Notes: generated by a model not told the origin, from the sequence alone. A stretch of DNA of 64,000 nt from Lysobacter stagni (GCF_030053425.1 NZ_JASGBI010000001.1:2550001-2614000), one strand, 5' to 3'. Positions 8,566 through 17,782 are shown, counted from the stretch's first letter. Translations and numbers: made by a program.

Positions 8566-10794
8566 ATGGATCGCCAGCGCATCAGGCAATTCGTGTCACG
8601 CATTCCCCCACGCTGGCGCCTGTGGGGTCGGCGAATCGCGCTTGGAGTGGTCGGGCTGTATGCGGTCTACCTGATCGCCGGAAACCTGTTCCTCAACACG
8701 CCGATCGGCGAGTGGACGGCCAATCGCAAGCCGGAGAAGTTCCACATCGAATGGGGGCCGGGCGTGACCTGGTGGCCCGGGCGCGTAACGGTGTGGGACG
8801 TGAAGTTGGGCGGGCAGGCCGGGCGCACGCGCTGGGCGGTCCAGGCCGACAAGGCATCCGGTCGCGTGGCGATCCTGCCGTTGCTGCACAAGGAAGTCCG
8901 CGTGCCGGACGTGACGGCCAGCGGTGTCACCGGTGACGTCGATACGGTAGGCGCGCGCAGGCCGCCGCCGGTCGCGCGGCCCGGGGGCTGGATCCTCAAC
9001 TTCCAGCGCATCCGCAGCGATTCGATCCGCGGTGGTCGTTATGCGGGGCTGGTCCTGGAAGGCGACGGGCGCGCCGAAGTCGGTTTCTACAAGCAGCTGC
9101 GTGGCGGCGCACTGGAGCTGATGCCATCCACCGCACACTTCGACCGTGCGCGCCTGAGCGTGGGCAAGCAGGAGTTGCTGAGCGAGGGGCGCATCGATGC
9201 GCACTTCGCGATCGCGCGACATACCCGTGCGCAGGCGTCCGGCATCCGCAAGCTGGTGCTTACCGACGCGAGCCTGGAACTGCAGGGCAAGGTCGCGGCA
9301 CTGAGGACCGGCGTGGATGCGGCGGGGAAGATGTCGTTTGCGACCGTTCCAGGGCAGGGCACCGCGAATGCGAAGATCGGCTTCGCACGCGGCACGATCA
9401 CGCCGGGGAGCACGTTGCGCTGGCACATGCCGATCACAGGCAAGGACGTGTCCGGCCACGCACGCGCCGGCGCGCTCGACGTGGGTCTGGATGCCGGCCG
9501 CGATCTGCATGTCACCGCACGTTCGCCGGCGCAGGCCGACAACCCGCTGTCGCTGGATGCCGATCTGGTCGTGCGCGGCACGCAGATTCCGCTGCAGGAT
9601 CCACGCAGTCTGTTGCCGCGCAGCTCCGGCCACGTGGTCGGGCGTTGGCAGTTCTCGTCGCTGCGATGGCTGGGCGCCTTCTTCACCGACGCCACCTGGC
9701 TGTCGCTGGACGGTGCGGGTCTGGTCGATGCGGATTTGCGCGTCGTGGACGGTCGCGTTGCGGTCGGCAGCCGGGTGAGCGTGCCGGAGGTCGAGGCCAC
9801 CGCCCACGTGATGGGCAACCGGATCCGCGGCCGCGCGCGTGCGGAAGGACGGTTGGATGGCGGCAAGGACGGCGAGCCACTGCCGAGCCTGGAACTGGTG
9901 ATGGAGCGCTTCAACATCGCCGCCGACGATGCGCCCGACCGGCCGTACGTCGATGGTCGCGATCTGCGCCTGTCGATGCAGACGGTGAAGCCCTTCCGCC
10001 GCGAACAGCTGAAGCAGGCCGATGCGATGCAACGCGTCCGCGAAGCACTGAAGGCGCGACTGACGTTTTCCAATGCGCACGTGCCCGACCTGCGCGCCCA
10101 CAACCGTTACCTGCCGCAGCAGCATCTGCGCTTCGACGGTGGCTCGGGCACCCTGAGCGGGGACCTCACACTGGATGGGGCCGGCGATGTGGGCACCGGC
10201 AGCGTGCGCATCGGCGCGAGCAATGCACGGATGCACGTGGCCGGGCTCGCACTGCGGGGCAACATCGACGTGGACACGCCGTTGCGACGGGCGGACCTGA
10301 CCGGCCACAGCTTCAACATCGACGGCACGCGCGTGGGCCTGACCGGCATCAGCTTCACCGAGCCTTCGGGCGAGTCGCGCAGCGGCTGGTGGGCGCGCAT
10401 CCAGCTGGAGCGCGCGCGCATGGACTGGGACCGGCCCATCAGCATCGATGCGCGCGCGAACGTGACCATGAAGGACGTGGGCTTCCTGCTGTCGCTGTTC
10501 TCGAAACAGCGCGAGTACCCGAAGTGGGTCTACAAGATGATCGATTCGGGGCAGGCGCAGGTGGGCGCCAACATCCGGTGGAAAGGCGAAACCCTGGTGC
10601 TGGATCGGGTCGTGGCGAGTAACCAGCGCTACGACCTGAAGGCGCGCCTCAAGCTGCGTGGCAAGAGCCGCACCGGCAGCCTGTACGCCAAGTGGGGCCT
10701 GTTGAGCTGCGCGGTGGGCGTGAACAACGGCCAGCGCGATTTCCATCTGGTTCGCGCGCAGCAGTGGTACGACTCGCAACCCGACCTGCGCTGA
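8566..10794 (+). CDS. AsmA/TamB-like membrane-anchored protein of unknown function
   Basis: The 742-residue protein has a basic N terminus, one transmembrane segment (about residues 24-43, LGVVGLYAVYLIAGNLFL), then a long periplasmic region. That region alternates short beta-rich segments (WWPGRVTVWDVKLGG, VRVPDVTASGVTGDVDTV, LDADLVVRGTQIPLQDP), the texture seen in AsmA, YhdP, TamB and DUF748 proteins, which form hydrophobic beta-grooves moving or sensing lipids between membranes. I do not recognise a specific named family, so the call rests on architecture. It has a ribosome site GAGGAAG before the ATG and no obvious operon partner; NfeD follows 72 bases later on the same strand. Confidence 0.6.
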   Translation: MDRQRIRQFVSRIPPRWRLWGRRIALGVVGLYAVYLIAGNLFLNTPIGEWTANRKPEKFHIEWGPGVTWWPGRVTVWDVKLGGQAGRTRWAVQADKASGRVAILPLLHKEVRVPDVTASGVTGDVDTVGARRPPPVARPGGWILNFQRIRSDSIRGGRYAGLVLEGDGRAEVGFYKQLRGGALELMPSTAHFDRARLSVGKQELLSEGRIDAHFAIARHTRAQASGIRKLVLTDASLELQGKVAALRTGVDAAGKMSFATVPGQGTANAKIGFARGTITPGSTLRWHMPITGKDVSGHARAGALDVGLDAGRDLHVTARSPAQADNPLSLDADLVVRGTQIPLQDPRSLLPRSSGHVVGRWQFSSLRWLGAFFTDATWLSLDGAGLVDADLRVVDGRVAVGSRVSVPEVEATAHVMGNRIRGRARAEGRLDGGKDGEPLPSLELVMERFNIAADDAPDRPYVDGRDLRLSMQTVKPFRREQLKQADAMQRVREALKARLTFSNAHVPDLRAHNRYLPQQHLRFDGGSGTLSGDLTLDGAGDVGTGSVRIGASNARMHVAGLALRGNIDVDTPLRRADLTGHSFNIDGTRVGLTGISFTEPSGESRSGWWARIQLERARMDWDRPISIDARANVTMKDVGFLLSLFSKQREYPKWVYKMIDSGQAQVGANIRWKGETLVLDRVVASNQRYDLKARLKLRGKSRTGSLYAKWGLLSCAVGVNNGQRDFHLVRAQQWYDSQPDLR

Positions 10795-10866
10795 CGCTGC
10801 TGCGTTTCCTTAACAGCCGGTGGTGTTAACTGTTTGCAGGGATCTCCGCGGGAGATCGCCGCAGCC

Positions 10867-12270
10867 ATGAGCATGCACCTGCACGCATGGCTGCTGGCCT
10901 GCGCGATGCTGGTCGCGCCGGTGCCCGCAGCCGTTTCGCAAGCGCCCCCCAGTGCGCAGGGTGGCGTTGTGTTGCTCGACATCAAGGGCGGCATCGGGCC
11001 GGCCACACGCGATTACGTGCGCAGCGGCCTGCATCGCGCGGCGCAGGCGAATGCCGCCGCCGTGGTGCTTCGCATCGACACGCCGGGTGGCCTGGATGCG
11101 GCCACCCGGGATATCAACCAGGCGATCCTCGCCTCCGACGTGCCCGTCATCGGCTGGGTGGCGCCCTCGGGTGCGCGGGCGGCGAGTGCTGGCACCTACA
11201 TCCTCTATGCCTGCCATCTGGCCGCGATGGCTCCGGCGACGTCCCTGGGCGCGGCGACGCCGGTGTCGATGGGTGGCTCCGGCTTCGGCCCCGAAGAGCC
11301 TCAGCGCGGGCCCGACGACGCGCGCCAACCGGGTCAGGAGGCGCAGAAGAAGGAGGAGGGTGCCGGCGAACCGCACAGTGCGATGGAACGCAAGGCCATC
11401 AACGACGCAGGTGCCTACCTTCGCAGCCTTGCCGAACTGCGCGGCCGCAACGCGCGTTTCGCCGACGCCGCCGTGCACGACGCAGCCACGCTCACCGCAA
11501 TGCAGGCGCACGCGCAGGGTGTGGTGGAAATCGTCGCGGACGATATCGGCAGTCTGCTGAAACAGGCAGACGGACGAACCGTGCGGCTCGCGCGAGGCGA
11601 TGTCGTGCTCCATGTCGAGAGGCGCGCCGTGACCGTGCAGGCGCCCGACTGGCGCGCACGGTTGCTGGCCGTGCTGACCGAGCCGACCGTCGCCTACCTG
11701 CTCCTGCTGATCGGCCTGTATGGGCTGGTGTTCGAGGGCTACAACCCCGGCGCGATCCTGCCCGGCATGGTCGGCGTGATCTGCCTGCTGCTGGCCGCGT
11801 ACGGCTTGCAGGTGCTGCCGGTGAATTACGCCGGCGTCGCGCTGATCGTGATCGGCGTGGCGCTGATCGCGCTGGAGGTTGCGATGCCCAGCATCGGTGC
11901 GGCCGGCATCGGAGGCGTGGTGTCGTTGCTGGCGGGTTCGCTGATCCTGTTCGACACCGACGTGCCGGGATTCGGCGTGCCCGGTGCACTGATTGCCGGC
12001 ATCGGCGTGACGAGCGCACTGGCTTTCATGGGAATGCTGTGGCTGGCCGCGCGTGCGCGACGGCGTCCGGTGGTTACCGGGGTGGAGGAACTGGTCGGCA
12101 ACCTGGCGGTGGCGACGCGCGATTTCGCCGGGCGCGGGCAGGTGCGTATCCGCGGTGAGGAATGGCAGGCGCAGTCCGACCGGCCCGTGCACCGCGGCGA
12201 GTCCGTGCGCGTGCTGGCGATCGACGGGCTGGTGCTGCGCGTGGTGCCGGAACGGGGCGATCTGACCTGA
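10867..12270 (+). CDS. NfeD-family membrane-bound ClpP-class serine protease
   Basis: The 467-residue protein has a signal peptide (MSMHLHAWLLACAMLVAPVPAAVSQ), a ClpP-like domain (residues about 30-235), four or five membrane spans (about 245-390) and a C-terminal OB-fold NfeD domain. The ClpP-like part shows VLRIDTPGGLDAATRDINQ and SGARAASAGTYI, with the serine nucleophile in the latter, and a later Lys in ERKAINDAGAY that could complete a Ser-Lys dyad. A charged low-complexity insert (EEPQRGPDDARQPGQEAQKK and following) breaks the protease domain. Family members act with the stomatin/slipin gene that follows here in the same operon (gap 15 bases). An in-frame ATG at 10834 is less likely than the ATG at 10867, which starts the signal peptide. 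Confidence 0.9.
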   Translation: MSMHLHAWLLACAMLVAPVPAAVSQAPPSAQGGVVLLDIKGGIGPATRDYVRSGLHRAAQANAAAVVLRIDTPGGLDAATRDINQAILASDVPVIGWVAPSGARAASAGTYILYACHLAAMAPATSLGAATPVSMGGSGFGPEEPQRGPDDARQPGQEAQKKEEGAGEPHSAMERKAINDAGAYLRSLAELRGRNARFADAAVHDAATLTAMQAHAQGVVEIVADDIGSLLKQADGRTVRLARGDVVLHVERRAVTVQAPDWRARLLAVLTEPTVAYLLLLIGLYGLVFEGYNPGAILPGMVGVICLLLAAYGLQVLPVNYAGVALIVIGVALIALEVAMPSIGAAGIGGVVSLLAGSLILFDTDVPGFGVPGALIAGIGVTSALAFMGMLWLAARARRRPVVTGVEELVGNLAVATRDFAGRGQVRIRGEEWQAQSDRPVHRGESVRVLAIDGLVLRVVPERGDLT

Positions 12271-12285
12271 GTGAAGGAGAGGGTG

Positions 12286-13044
12286 ATGTACCTGGCCATG
12301 TACTTACCGCTGATCGTGCTGCTGGCCGTGCTGATGGTCAGCGCGATCAAGGTGCTGCGCGAGTACGAGCGCGGTGTGGTGTTCCAGCTCGGGCGCTTCT
12401 GGAAGGTGAAGGGCCCCGGCCTGATCCTGCTGATCCCGATGGTGCAGCAGATGGTGCGCGTGGATCTGCGCACGGTGGTCATGGACGTGCCGCCGCAGGA
12501 CGTGATCTCGCGCGACAACGTCTCGGTGCAGGTCAACGCGGTGGTGTACTTCCGCGTGGTCGATCCGCAGAAGGCCATCATCAACGTCGAGCACTTCTAC
12601 GAGGCCACCAGCCAGCTCGCGCAGACCACACTGCGCTCGGTGCTGGGCCAGCACGAACTGGACGAGATGCTCGCCGAGCGGGAGAAGCTCAACGACGACA
12701 TCCGCAACATCCTCGATGCGCAGACCGACCCGTGGGGGATCAAGGTGGCCAACGTCGAGATCAAGCGAGTGGATCTCAACGAGACGATGGTGCGTGCCAT
12801 CGCACGACAGGCCGAAGCCGAACGTGTGCGGCGTGCCAAGATCATCCATGCCGAAGGCGAGCGCCAGGCGGCGGAGATGCTGGTCCAGGCCGCGCGCCTG
12901 CTCGGCGGTGATCCGCGCGCTATCCAGCTGCGCTATCTGCAGACACTGACGGAGATCGCCGGCGAGAAGAGTTCGACGATCGTGTTCCCGTTGCCGATGG
13001 AACTGATCCAGTCGGTGCTCGACGCACGCAGGGACCCGTCCTGA
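12286..13044 (+). CDS. Slipin/stomatin-like SPFH membrane protein
   Basis: The 252-residue protein has an N-terminal membrane segment ([18 protein letters not shown]) followed by an SPFH/band 7 domain ([41 protein letters not shown]) and a helical C terminus with many Ala, Glu and Arg. Its closest known relatives are the prokaryotic slipins, which build ring-like membrane scaffolds and pair with NfeD proteases. The ATG at 12286 lies 6 bases after AAGGAG, so it is chosen over the in-frame GTG at 12271. It is the last gene before a strong bidirectional terminator. Confidence 0.92.
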   Translation: MYLAMYLPLIVLLAVLMVSAIKVLREYERGVVFQLGRFWKVKGPGLILLIPMVQQMVRVDLRTVVMDVPPQDVISRDNVSVQVNAVVYFRVVDPQKAIINVEHFYEATSQLAQTTLRSVLGQHELDEMLAEREKLNDDIRNILDAQTDPWGIKVANVEIKRVDLNETMVRAIARQAEAERVRRAKIIHAEGERQAAEMLVQAARLLGGDPRAIQLRYLQTLTEIAGEKSSTIVFPLPMELIQSVLDARRDPS

Positions 13045-13064
13045 CGGGAAGGGCTGATGAAAAC

Positions 13065-13092
13065 GACGAAGGGCGCCGGAGCGCCCTTCGTC
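13065..13092 (+). terminator. Bidirectional terminator between slipin and rluB
   Basis: A 12-bp perfect stem (GACGAAGGGCGC / GCGCCCTTCGTC) with a CGGA loop sits between two convergent genes. On the minus strand the stem is followed by GTTTTC, a better T-run than on the plus strand, so it should end rluB transcripts best and slipin transcripts at least in part. Confidence 0.8.
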
Positions 13093-13110
13093 ATTCCACT
13101 GGCAATGCGT

Positions 13111-14802
13111 TTACGCGCCGCGCGGACCGCGACCGCCGCCGGGACGCCCACCGCCGCGCGGGCCGCCCGGACGCGGGCCGCCGCCGGGGCGGTTGCCACC
13201 CGGACGGTTTCCGCCGGGGCGATCGCCACCCGGGCGATTGCCGCCGGGACGCGGGCCGCCAGCGGGGCGGTTGCCACCTGGACGCGGGCTGCGCGGCTTG
13301 TCGCCGTACGGGTTGAAGCTGCCGGGGTTGGCGTGGTCGGACGGGAAGCTCGGCGCGCCGCCGGGGTGTCCATAGGGACGCGGGCTGCGCTGACCTTGGC
13401 CACCGCCACCACCGCCACCACGACGCTGCTCGCCAAAGCCGCCACCGCGGTTCTCACCGCCGAAGCCGCCGCGGTTTTCACCGCCGAAACCGCCACCACG
13501 GTTCTCGCCGCCGAAGCCGCCTTCGCGACGCGGGCCGCCGGCGCCCGGACGACCACCGCCCGGACCACCACGTCCGCCGCCGCCCGGCTTGCGCGGACCA
13601 CGGGCACCATCGGGATTGCGGTGACCGCTCGGTCCCGTCTCGACGCCTTCGGGCACGTACCACGTGCGGAAGGCGGCCGGATTGCCTTCGGGCAGAGGCT
13701 TGGGCCCCTTTTCCTTGCGCTGCTTGAACGGCCGGTTGCCGGCCTTGGCCGCGGCTTCGCCGCTGACCGTCAGGCCGCCGTGCTTGCGCGGGCCGCCGCG
13801 ACCGCGGCCGCCGCGGTCTTCGCGCACGTGATCGAAGCGGCGCAGCTCGCGGCCTTCATCGGCCGTGTTGTGGCCGCCGACGTAACCGTGCGAACGGCTC
13901 TTGCCGGTGAGGTCGATGGTCGACTTGGCGGCCTTGCGCTGGCCGATCACCGGCTGCAGCGTGAGCGCGGACGGAGCGCCGTCCTCCAGGCCCAGCTTGC
14001 CGCGCAGGCCTTCGACGGCCTCGGTCGCCAGTTCGCGCGACTGGCCGCGCAGCAGCTCGCGCGGAAGCGCGACCTCGCCGTAACGGATGCGCTTGAGGCG
14101 GCTCACCTGGCAGCCCTGCGATTCCCACAGGCGGCGCACTTCGCGGTTGCGGCCTTCCTTCACGACCACGCGGAACCAGTCGTGCGAGTCGGTGCCGCCG
14201 ATGCGTTCGATCTCGTCGAACTTGGCCGGGCCGTCTTCCAGCGAGACACCGCGGGCGAGGCGGTCGACGATGTTGTCCGGCACCACGTCCTGGCCTTCCG
14301 GCGCGCGCACGCGGCAGACGTACTCGCGCTCGACTTCGAAGGACGGGTGCATCAGCGCATTGGCCAGCTCACCGTCGGTGGTGAGCAGCAGCAGGCCGGT
14401 CGTGTTGATGTCGAGGCGGCCGATCGCGATCCAGCGCGCGCCCTTGAGGGCCGGCAACGCTTCGAACACCGTCGGACGGCCTTCGGGATCTTCGCGCGTG
14501 GTCACTTCGCCTTCGGGCTTGTTGTACATCAGCACGCGCGAGGGATCGGTCAGCGCGCTGGCGACGAACTGGCGTCCGTCGAGCTCGATCTTGTCGCCGC
14601 TCTTGACGCTCATGCCGACCTGCGCGGTCTCGCCGTTGACCTTCACCAGGCCGTCGGCGATGCGCTGTTCCAGCGCACGGCGCGAGCCCAGTCCGGCCTG
14701 TGCCAACACTTTGTGCAGGCGTTCTTCCAGGCGCGGTGCATCGGTGGTTTCCGGAGTGGCGGCGCGCTTGAGGGTGAGCTTGCGGCTCTTTTCTTCAGTC
14801 AT
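13111..14802 (-). CDS. rluB: 23S rRNA pseudouridine(2605) synthase RluB with RGG/PGG tail
   Basis: The 563-residue protein has an S4 RNA-binding domain (about residues 24-85) and a pseudouridine synthase domain with catalytic Asp131 in GRLDINTTGLLLLT. The Arg-rich block KEGRNREVRRLWES is typical of the RluB/RluE/RluF branch. E. coli RluB has about 290 residues; here the C terminus adds about 270. The last 160 of these are Gly, Arg, Pro and Asn repeats (GGENRGGGF, GGNRPGG), an RNA-binding type of disordered tail. It modifies helix 89 of 23S rRNA in the known family. The ATG overlaps the scpB end by 8 bases, so it is the third gene of scpA-scpB-rluB. Confidence 0.93.
   Translation of the reverse strand: MTEEKSRKLTLKRAATPETTDAPRLEERLHKVLAQAGLGSRRALEQRIADGLVKVNGETAQVGMSVKSGDKIELDGRQFVASALTDPSRVLMYNKPEGEVTTREDPEGRPTVFEALPALKGARWIAIGRLDINTTGLLLLTTDGELANALMHPSFEVEREYVCRVRAPEGQDVVPDNIVDRLARGVSLEDGPAKFDEIERIGGTDSHDWFRVVVKEGRNREVRRLWESQGCQVSRLKRIRYGEVALPRELLRGQSRELATEAVEGLRGKLGLEDGAPSALTLQPVIGQRKAAKSTIDLTGKSRSHGYVGGHNTADEGRELRRFDHVREDRGGRGRGGPRKHGGLTVSGEAAAKAGNRPFKQRKEKGPKPLPEGNPAAFRTWYVPEGVETGPSGHRNPDGARGPRKPGGGGRGGPGGGRPGAGGPRREGGFGGENRGGGFGGENRGGFGGENRGGGFGEQRRGGGGGGGQGQRSPRPYGHPGGAPSFPSDHANPGSFNPYGDKPRSPRPGGNRPAGGPRPGGNRPGGDRPGGNRPGGNRPGGGPRPGGPRGGGRPGGGRGPRGA
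13114..13605 (-). repeat. Degenerate tandem repeats encoding the RluB Gly/Arg/Pro tail
   Basis: This stretch codes for residues 400-563 of RluB and consists of imperfect 15-27 base units. One block encodes GGENRGGGF units (13430-13530), the other GGNRPGG or GGDRPGG units (13114-13290). Copy number is likely to vary between strains. Confidence 0.8.
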
Positions 14803-15718
14803 TTTTGTGTTGCTCCGACGAAACCAGTTCGGCCTCGTCATCGATGGGAACGGTCGTCGTCTCGACGGCGTTGTCTTGCTCGTGATCGTTCTCGTCCGCC
14901 GCGCGCTCTCCCGGCGCGGCTTCGGGGTCGCCCTCGGGGGCGTATTCGTTCTCGTCGATGTCGAGGTCGGCGACCTCGTCTTCGGCGGATTCGGTATTCG
15001 CTTCGGCGTTGGCCTCGTCGGCATCGCCATCGTCGCCGGCGATGTGCGCCGCAGCCTCGACGGGGGCTGCATCGCCTTCGTCGCCTGCGATGTCCTGCGC
15101 GTCGTCGTTTCCGGACGCTTCACCGGCACCGTCGGCGATGCCGCCGGCGGCGATCGGTGCGTTGTCGAACTGCAGCTGCGGCTCCAGTTCGCCGATGTCC
15201 TTCAGCTCCGACAGCGGCGGCAGCTCGTCCAGGCGCTTGAGGCCGAAGTAGTCGAGGAAGCCGCGCGTGGTGCCGAACAGAGCCGGCTTGCCGGGGACGT
15301 CGCGGTGCCCGACGACGCGGATCCACTCGCGTTCTTCCAGCGCCTTGATGATGTTGCTGCTGACCGCGACGCCGCGGACCTGCTCGATCTCGCCGCGCGT
15401 GATCGGCTGGCGATAGGCGATCAGGGCCAGTGTTTCCAGCGTGGCGCGCGTGTACTTGGTCTGGCGTTCCGTCCACAGACGCGCGACCCAGGGGTGCACG
15501 TCGGCCTTGACCTGGTAGCGGAACCCGGAGGACACCTCGACCAGTTCCACGCCACGGTCGGCGCAGGCTTCGCGCAGCGCTTCCAGCGCCTGTTCGACGC
15601 TGTCCGGCGGCGCGGGCTGGTCCTCGGGGAACAGCGCGTGCAGTTGCGCCAGGGTCAGCGGCTGGTTGGCCGCGAGCAGGGTCGCTTCAACGATGCGTGT
15701 GACTAGCTGTTGATCCAT
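14795..15718 (-). CDS. scpB: Segregation and condensation protein ScpB
   Basis: The 307-residue protein has two winged-helix domains in about the first 185 residues (IVEATLLAANQPLTLAQLHALF; YTRATLETLALIAYRQPITRGEIEQVRGV). ScpB dimers bind ScpA and the Smc head in the bacterial condensin; smc is at 41999. The remaining 120 residues are strongly acidic (for example GDDGDADEANAEANTESAEDE) and probably disordered, longer than in most ScpB proteins. The gene lies 71 bases downstream of scpA and overlaps rluB. Confidence 0.95.
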   Translation of the reverse strand: MDQQLVTRIVEATLLAANQPLTLAQLHALFPEDQPAPPDSVEQALEALREACADRGVELVEVSSGFRYQVKADVHPWVARLWTERQTKYTRATLETLALIAYRQPITRGEIEQVRGVAVSSNIIKALEEREWIRVVGHRDVPGKPALFGTTRGFLDYFGLKRLDELPPLSELKDIGELEPQLQFDNAPIAAGGIADGAGEASGNDDAQDIAGDEGDAAPVEAAAHIAGDDGDADEANAEANTESAEDEVADLDIDENEYAPEGDPEAAPGERAADENDHEQDNAVETTTVPIDDEAELVSSEQHKND

Positions 15719-15789
15719 GGATTGGCAGATCTCGTGTAGCTCATGCCCGACGATGCGGGCGCCCCAATGATTCCGGCCGCGCGGGCCGC

Positions 15790-16704
15790 TCAGTCATCGT
15801 TCGCTGCCGGCTCGTCGAACTCGTTGCTCAGCTCGATGTCTTCCGCGTCCTTGAGCAGCGCCAGCGACTTGACGTAGATCGGCTGCAGGGGTCCTTCCTG
15901 CACGATCTCCAGCAGTTGCTCCTTGGCCAGCGTGAGCATGCCCAGGAACGTCACCACCACGCCCAGCTTGCCTTCCTCGGCGGTGAACAAGGATTCGAAA
16001 CGGTGGAAGGAGCCGTCCTTCAACCGTTCCAGCAGCTCGCCCATGCGCTGGCGGACACTGAGGGCGTCGCGCTTGATCGCGTGCTGGGTGAACAGCTCGG
16101 CGCGCTTGAGCACGTCGTGCAGCGCCATCAGCATTTCCTTCAGGTCCACCGGCGGGGGCAGGCGGACCGATGCGCGGTCGGGCACGAATGCCTGCACCGG
16201 CGCGGTGTCGCGGTCCTGGCGGGGCAGGGAGTCGATGTCCTCCGCCGCCTTCTTGAAGCGCTCGTACTCCTGCAGGCGGCGGACGAGTTCCGCACGCGGA
16301 TCCTCTTCCTCGCCTTCCTCGTTGACCGCACGCGGCAGCAACATGCGCGACTTGATCTCGGCCAGCATCGCGGCCATGACCAGGTAGTCGGCGGCCAGCT
16401 CGAAACGCATCTCGTGCATGGCCTGGATGTACTCGACGTACTGGCGGGTGATGTCCGCCACCGGGATGTCGAGGATGTCCAGATTCTGCCGGCGGATCAG
16501 GTACAGCAGCAGGTCGAGCGGTCCTTCGAACGCCTCGAGGATGACCTCCAGCGCGTCCGGCGGGATGTACAGGTCCTGCGGAATCTGCAGCACCGGCTGG
16601 CCATGCACCACCGCCAGCGGCATTTCCTGCTGCTGAGGCGAGGTGGAGGCCGGGGCGGCCACGGATTGCGGATCGCTCGCGTCGGCTGCGCGTTCTTCGG
16701 TCAT
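15790..16704 (-). CDS. scpA: Segregation and condensation protein ScpA
   Basis: The 304-residue kleisin subunit of the Smc-ScpAB condensin is recognised by EAFEGPLDLLLYLIRRQNLDILDIPVADI (starting near residue 58), followed by AADYLVMAAMLAEIKSRMLLP and a C-terminal winged helix (FLGMLTLAKEQLLEIVQEGPL). ScpA bridges the two Smc heads and carries the ScpB dimer. The start was set at the ATG giving MTEERAADAS; an in-frame ATG ten codons upstream adds only a basic stretch. First gene of scpA-scpB-rluB. Confidence 0.95.
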   Translation of the reverse strand: MTEERAADASDPQSVAAPASTSPQQQEMPLAVVHGQPVLQIPQDLYIPPDALEVILEAFEGPLDLLLYLIRRQNLDILDIPVADITRQYVEYIQAMHEMRFELAADYLVMAAMLAEIKSRMLLPRAVNEEGEEEDPRAELVRRLQEYERFKKAAEDIDSLPRQDRDTAPVQAFVPDRASVRLPPPVDLKEMLMALHDVLKRAELFTQHAIKRDALSVRQRMGELLERLKDGSFHRFESLFTAEEGKLGVVVTFLGMLTLAKEQLLEIVQEGPLQPIYVKSLALLKDAEDIELSNEFDEPAANDD

Positions 16705-17061
16705 TCGGAGCCGGCCCCTCCGGGCCGTGGGCACTGCTGTATCGCTTCGATGCGGGCGGCCCTTGGGGGCACGGGATGCAACGGACTGCTTGAAGGTCGT
16801 GCTGGGCCCGAACGGCTACGGCCTGCGCGTCACACGGGGGTGTGGCGGCGAACGACGTAGGGTTGCGGGCGCGTTGACCGTCGGGGGCAGCGGCGCACCA
16901 GAAGGGTGCGTGCGTGGCGACGGTGTGGGGAGCCGGTCGCGACGGGCCGCTGCAGCCGGCCTTGGGCGTGAAAGCTAGGGTACGGCCTCGTCCGGGCCGT
17001 GTCCAGCCGCGCCCCGTCTACAATTCACGTTATCGAGAGCTCCGAAGGAATGGTTGGCCGC
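16705..17061. other. Intergenic region between scpA and yciI
   Basis: About 357 GC-rich bases between divergent genes, which must hold promoters for both. The only promoter-like word I can point to is TACAAT at 17019-17024, 37 bases before yciI, with no convincing -35 hexamer. Open frames here look like random high-GC reading frames. No RNA gene or repeat was recognised. Confidence 0.5.
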
Positions 17062-17361
17062 ATGTGGTACGTGATCGAAGGCTATGACGGCAATGACGTG
17101 CTGCCCCGCCGCCTGCAGGCGAGGCCGGAGCACCTGGCCCGGCTGACGGCGCTGCGCGACGAGGGCCGGCTCCTGCTGGCCGGTCCGTGCCCGGCGATCG
17201 ATTCGGAAGACCCGGGTCCGGCCGGTTTCAGCGGCAGCGTGGTGATTGCCGAGTTCGAATCGCTGGACGCGGCGCGCGCGTGGGCCCAGGCCGATCCGTA
17301 CGTGGCCGCGGGCGTCTACGAGCGCGTGGAGGTCCGGCCGTTCCGCAAGGTGCTGCCGTGA
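17062..17361 (+). CDS. YciI-family protein
   Basis: This 99-residue ferredoxin-like alpha+beta protein matches Yci[29 protein letters not shown], then [27 protein letters not shown] and a C-terminal [14 protein letters not shown]. The family has conserved His and Asp residues in a small pocket; its reaction is not known in most bacteria. The ATG at 17062 matches family N termini; an ATG four codons upstream is possible. The stop overlaps the bolA GTG start (GTGA). Confidence 0.85.
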   Translation: MWYVIEGYDGNDVLPRRLQARPEHLARLTALRDEGRLLLAGPCPAIDSEDPGPAGFSGSVVIAEFESLDAARAWAQADPYVAAGVYERVEVRPFRKVLP

Positions 17362-17660
17362 CGACGGGACCGCTGCCGCGCGAGCAGCGGGTGGAGGCGA
17401 TCCGCGCCGCGCTGGTGGCCGCGCTGGCGCCGGACTCGGTGGACGTCGAGGACGAGAGCCACCGCCATGCCGGCCACGCCGGCGCCGCCGATGGGCGGGG
17501 GCACTTCCGGGTGGACATCGTCAGCAGGGCGTTCGAGGCCATGAGCCCGATCGCCCGGCACCGCGCCGTCTACGCCGCCATGGGGGAGCTGATGACCACC
17601 GACATCCACGCCCTGGCGATCCGTGCGCGGACGCCCGACGAGGTCGCCCGCGCGGGCTGA
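17358..17660 (+). CDS. BolA-family protein
   Basis: The 100-residue protein shows the BolA fold: [29 protein letters not shown], with the conserved DESHxHxGH core, and [30 protein letters not shown] with the helix that contacts monothiol glutaredoxin. BolA proteins bind Fe-S clusters with Grx4-type partners and may act on transcription. It starts at GTG, overlapping the yciI stop by 4 bases, so the two genes form a coupled pair. Confidence 0.9.
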   Translation: MTTGPLPREQRVEAIRAALVAALAPDSVDVEDESHRHAGHAGAADGRGHFRVDIVSRAFEAMSPIARHRAVYAAMGELMTTDIHALAIRARTPDEVARAG

Positions 17661-17782
17661 GCGGTGTGCAGCCAGCGTCGTGTAGCGTGTCGCGACGCAG
17701 CAATCGCGGGGCGTGTTCGCGGAGGTTCACGCGAGTTGGCTGCGCGTTCGAGGTGAGATAACGTCTGCTTTACATCTGGCCC

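Noticed and set aside
13114..13605. Short GC-rich tandem repeats taken as a non-coding repeat array
   Set aside because: They are in frame with rluB and encode its Gly/Arg tail up to a proper stop followed by a terminator.
16643..16978. Possible small gene between scpA and yciI
   Set aside because: The open frame overlaps the start of scpA and shows no ribosome site or known domain; base use looks random.
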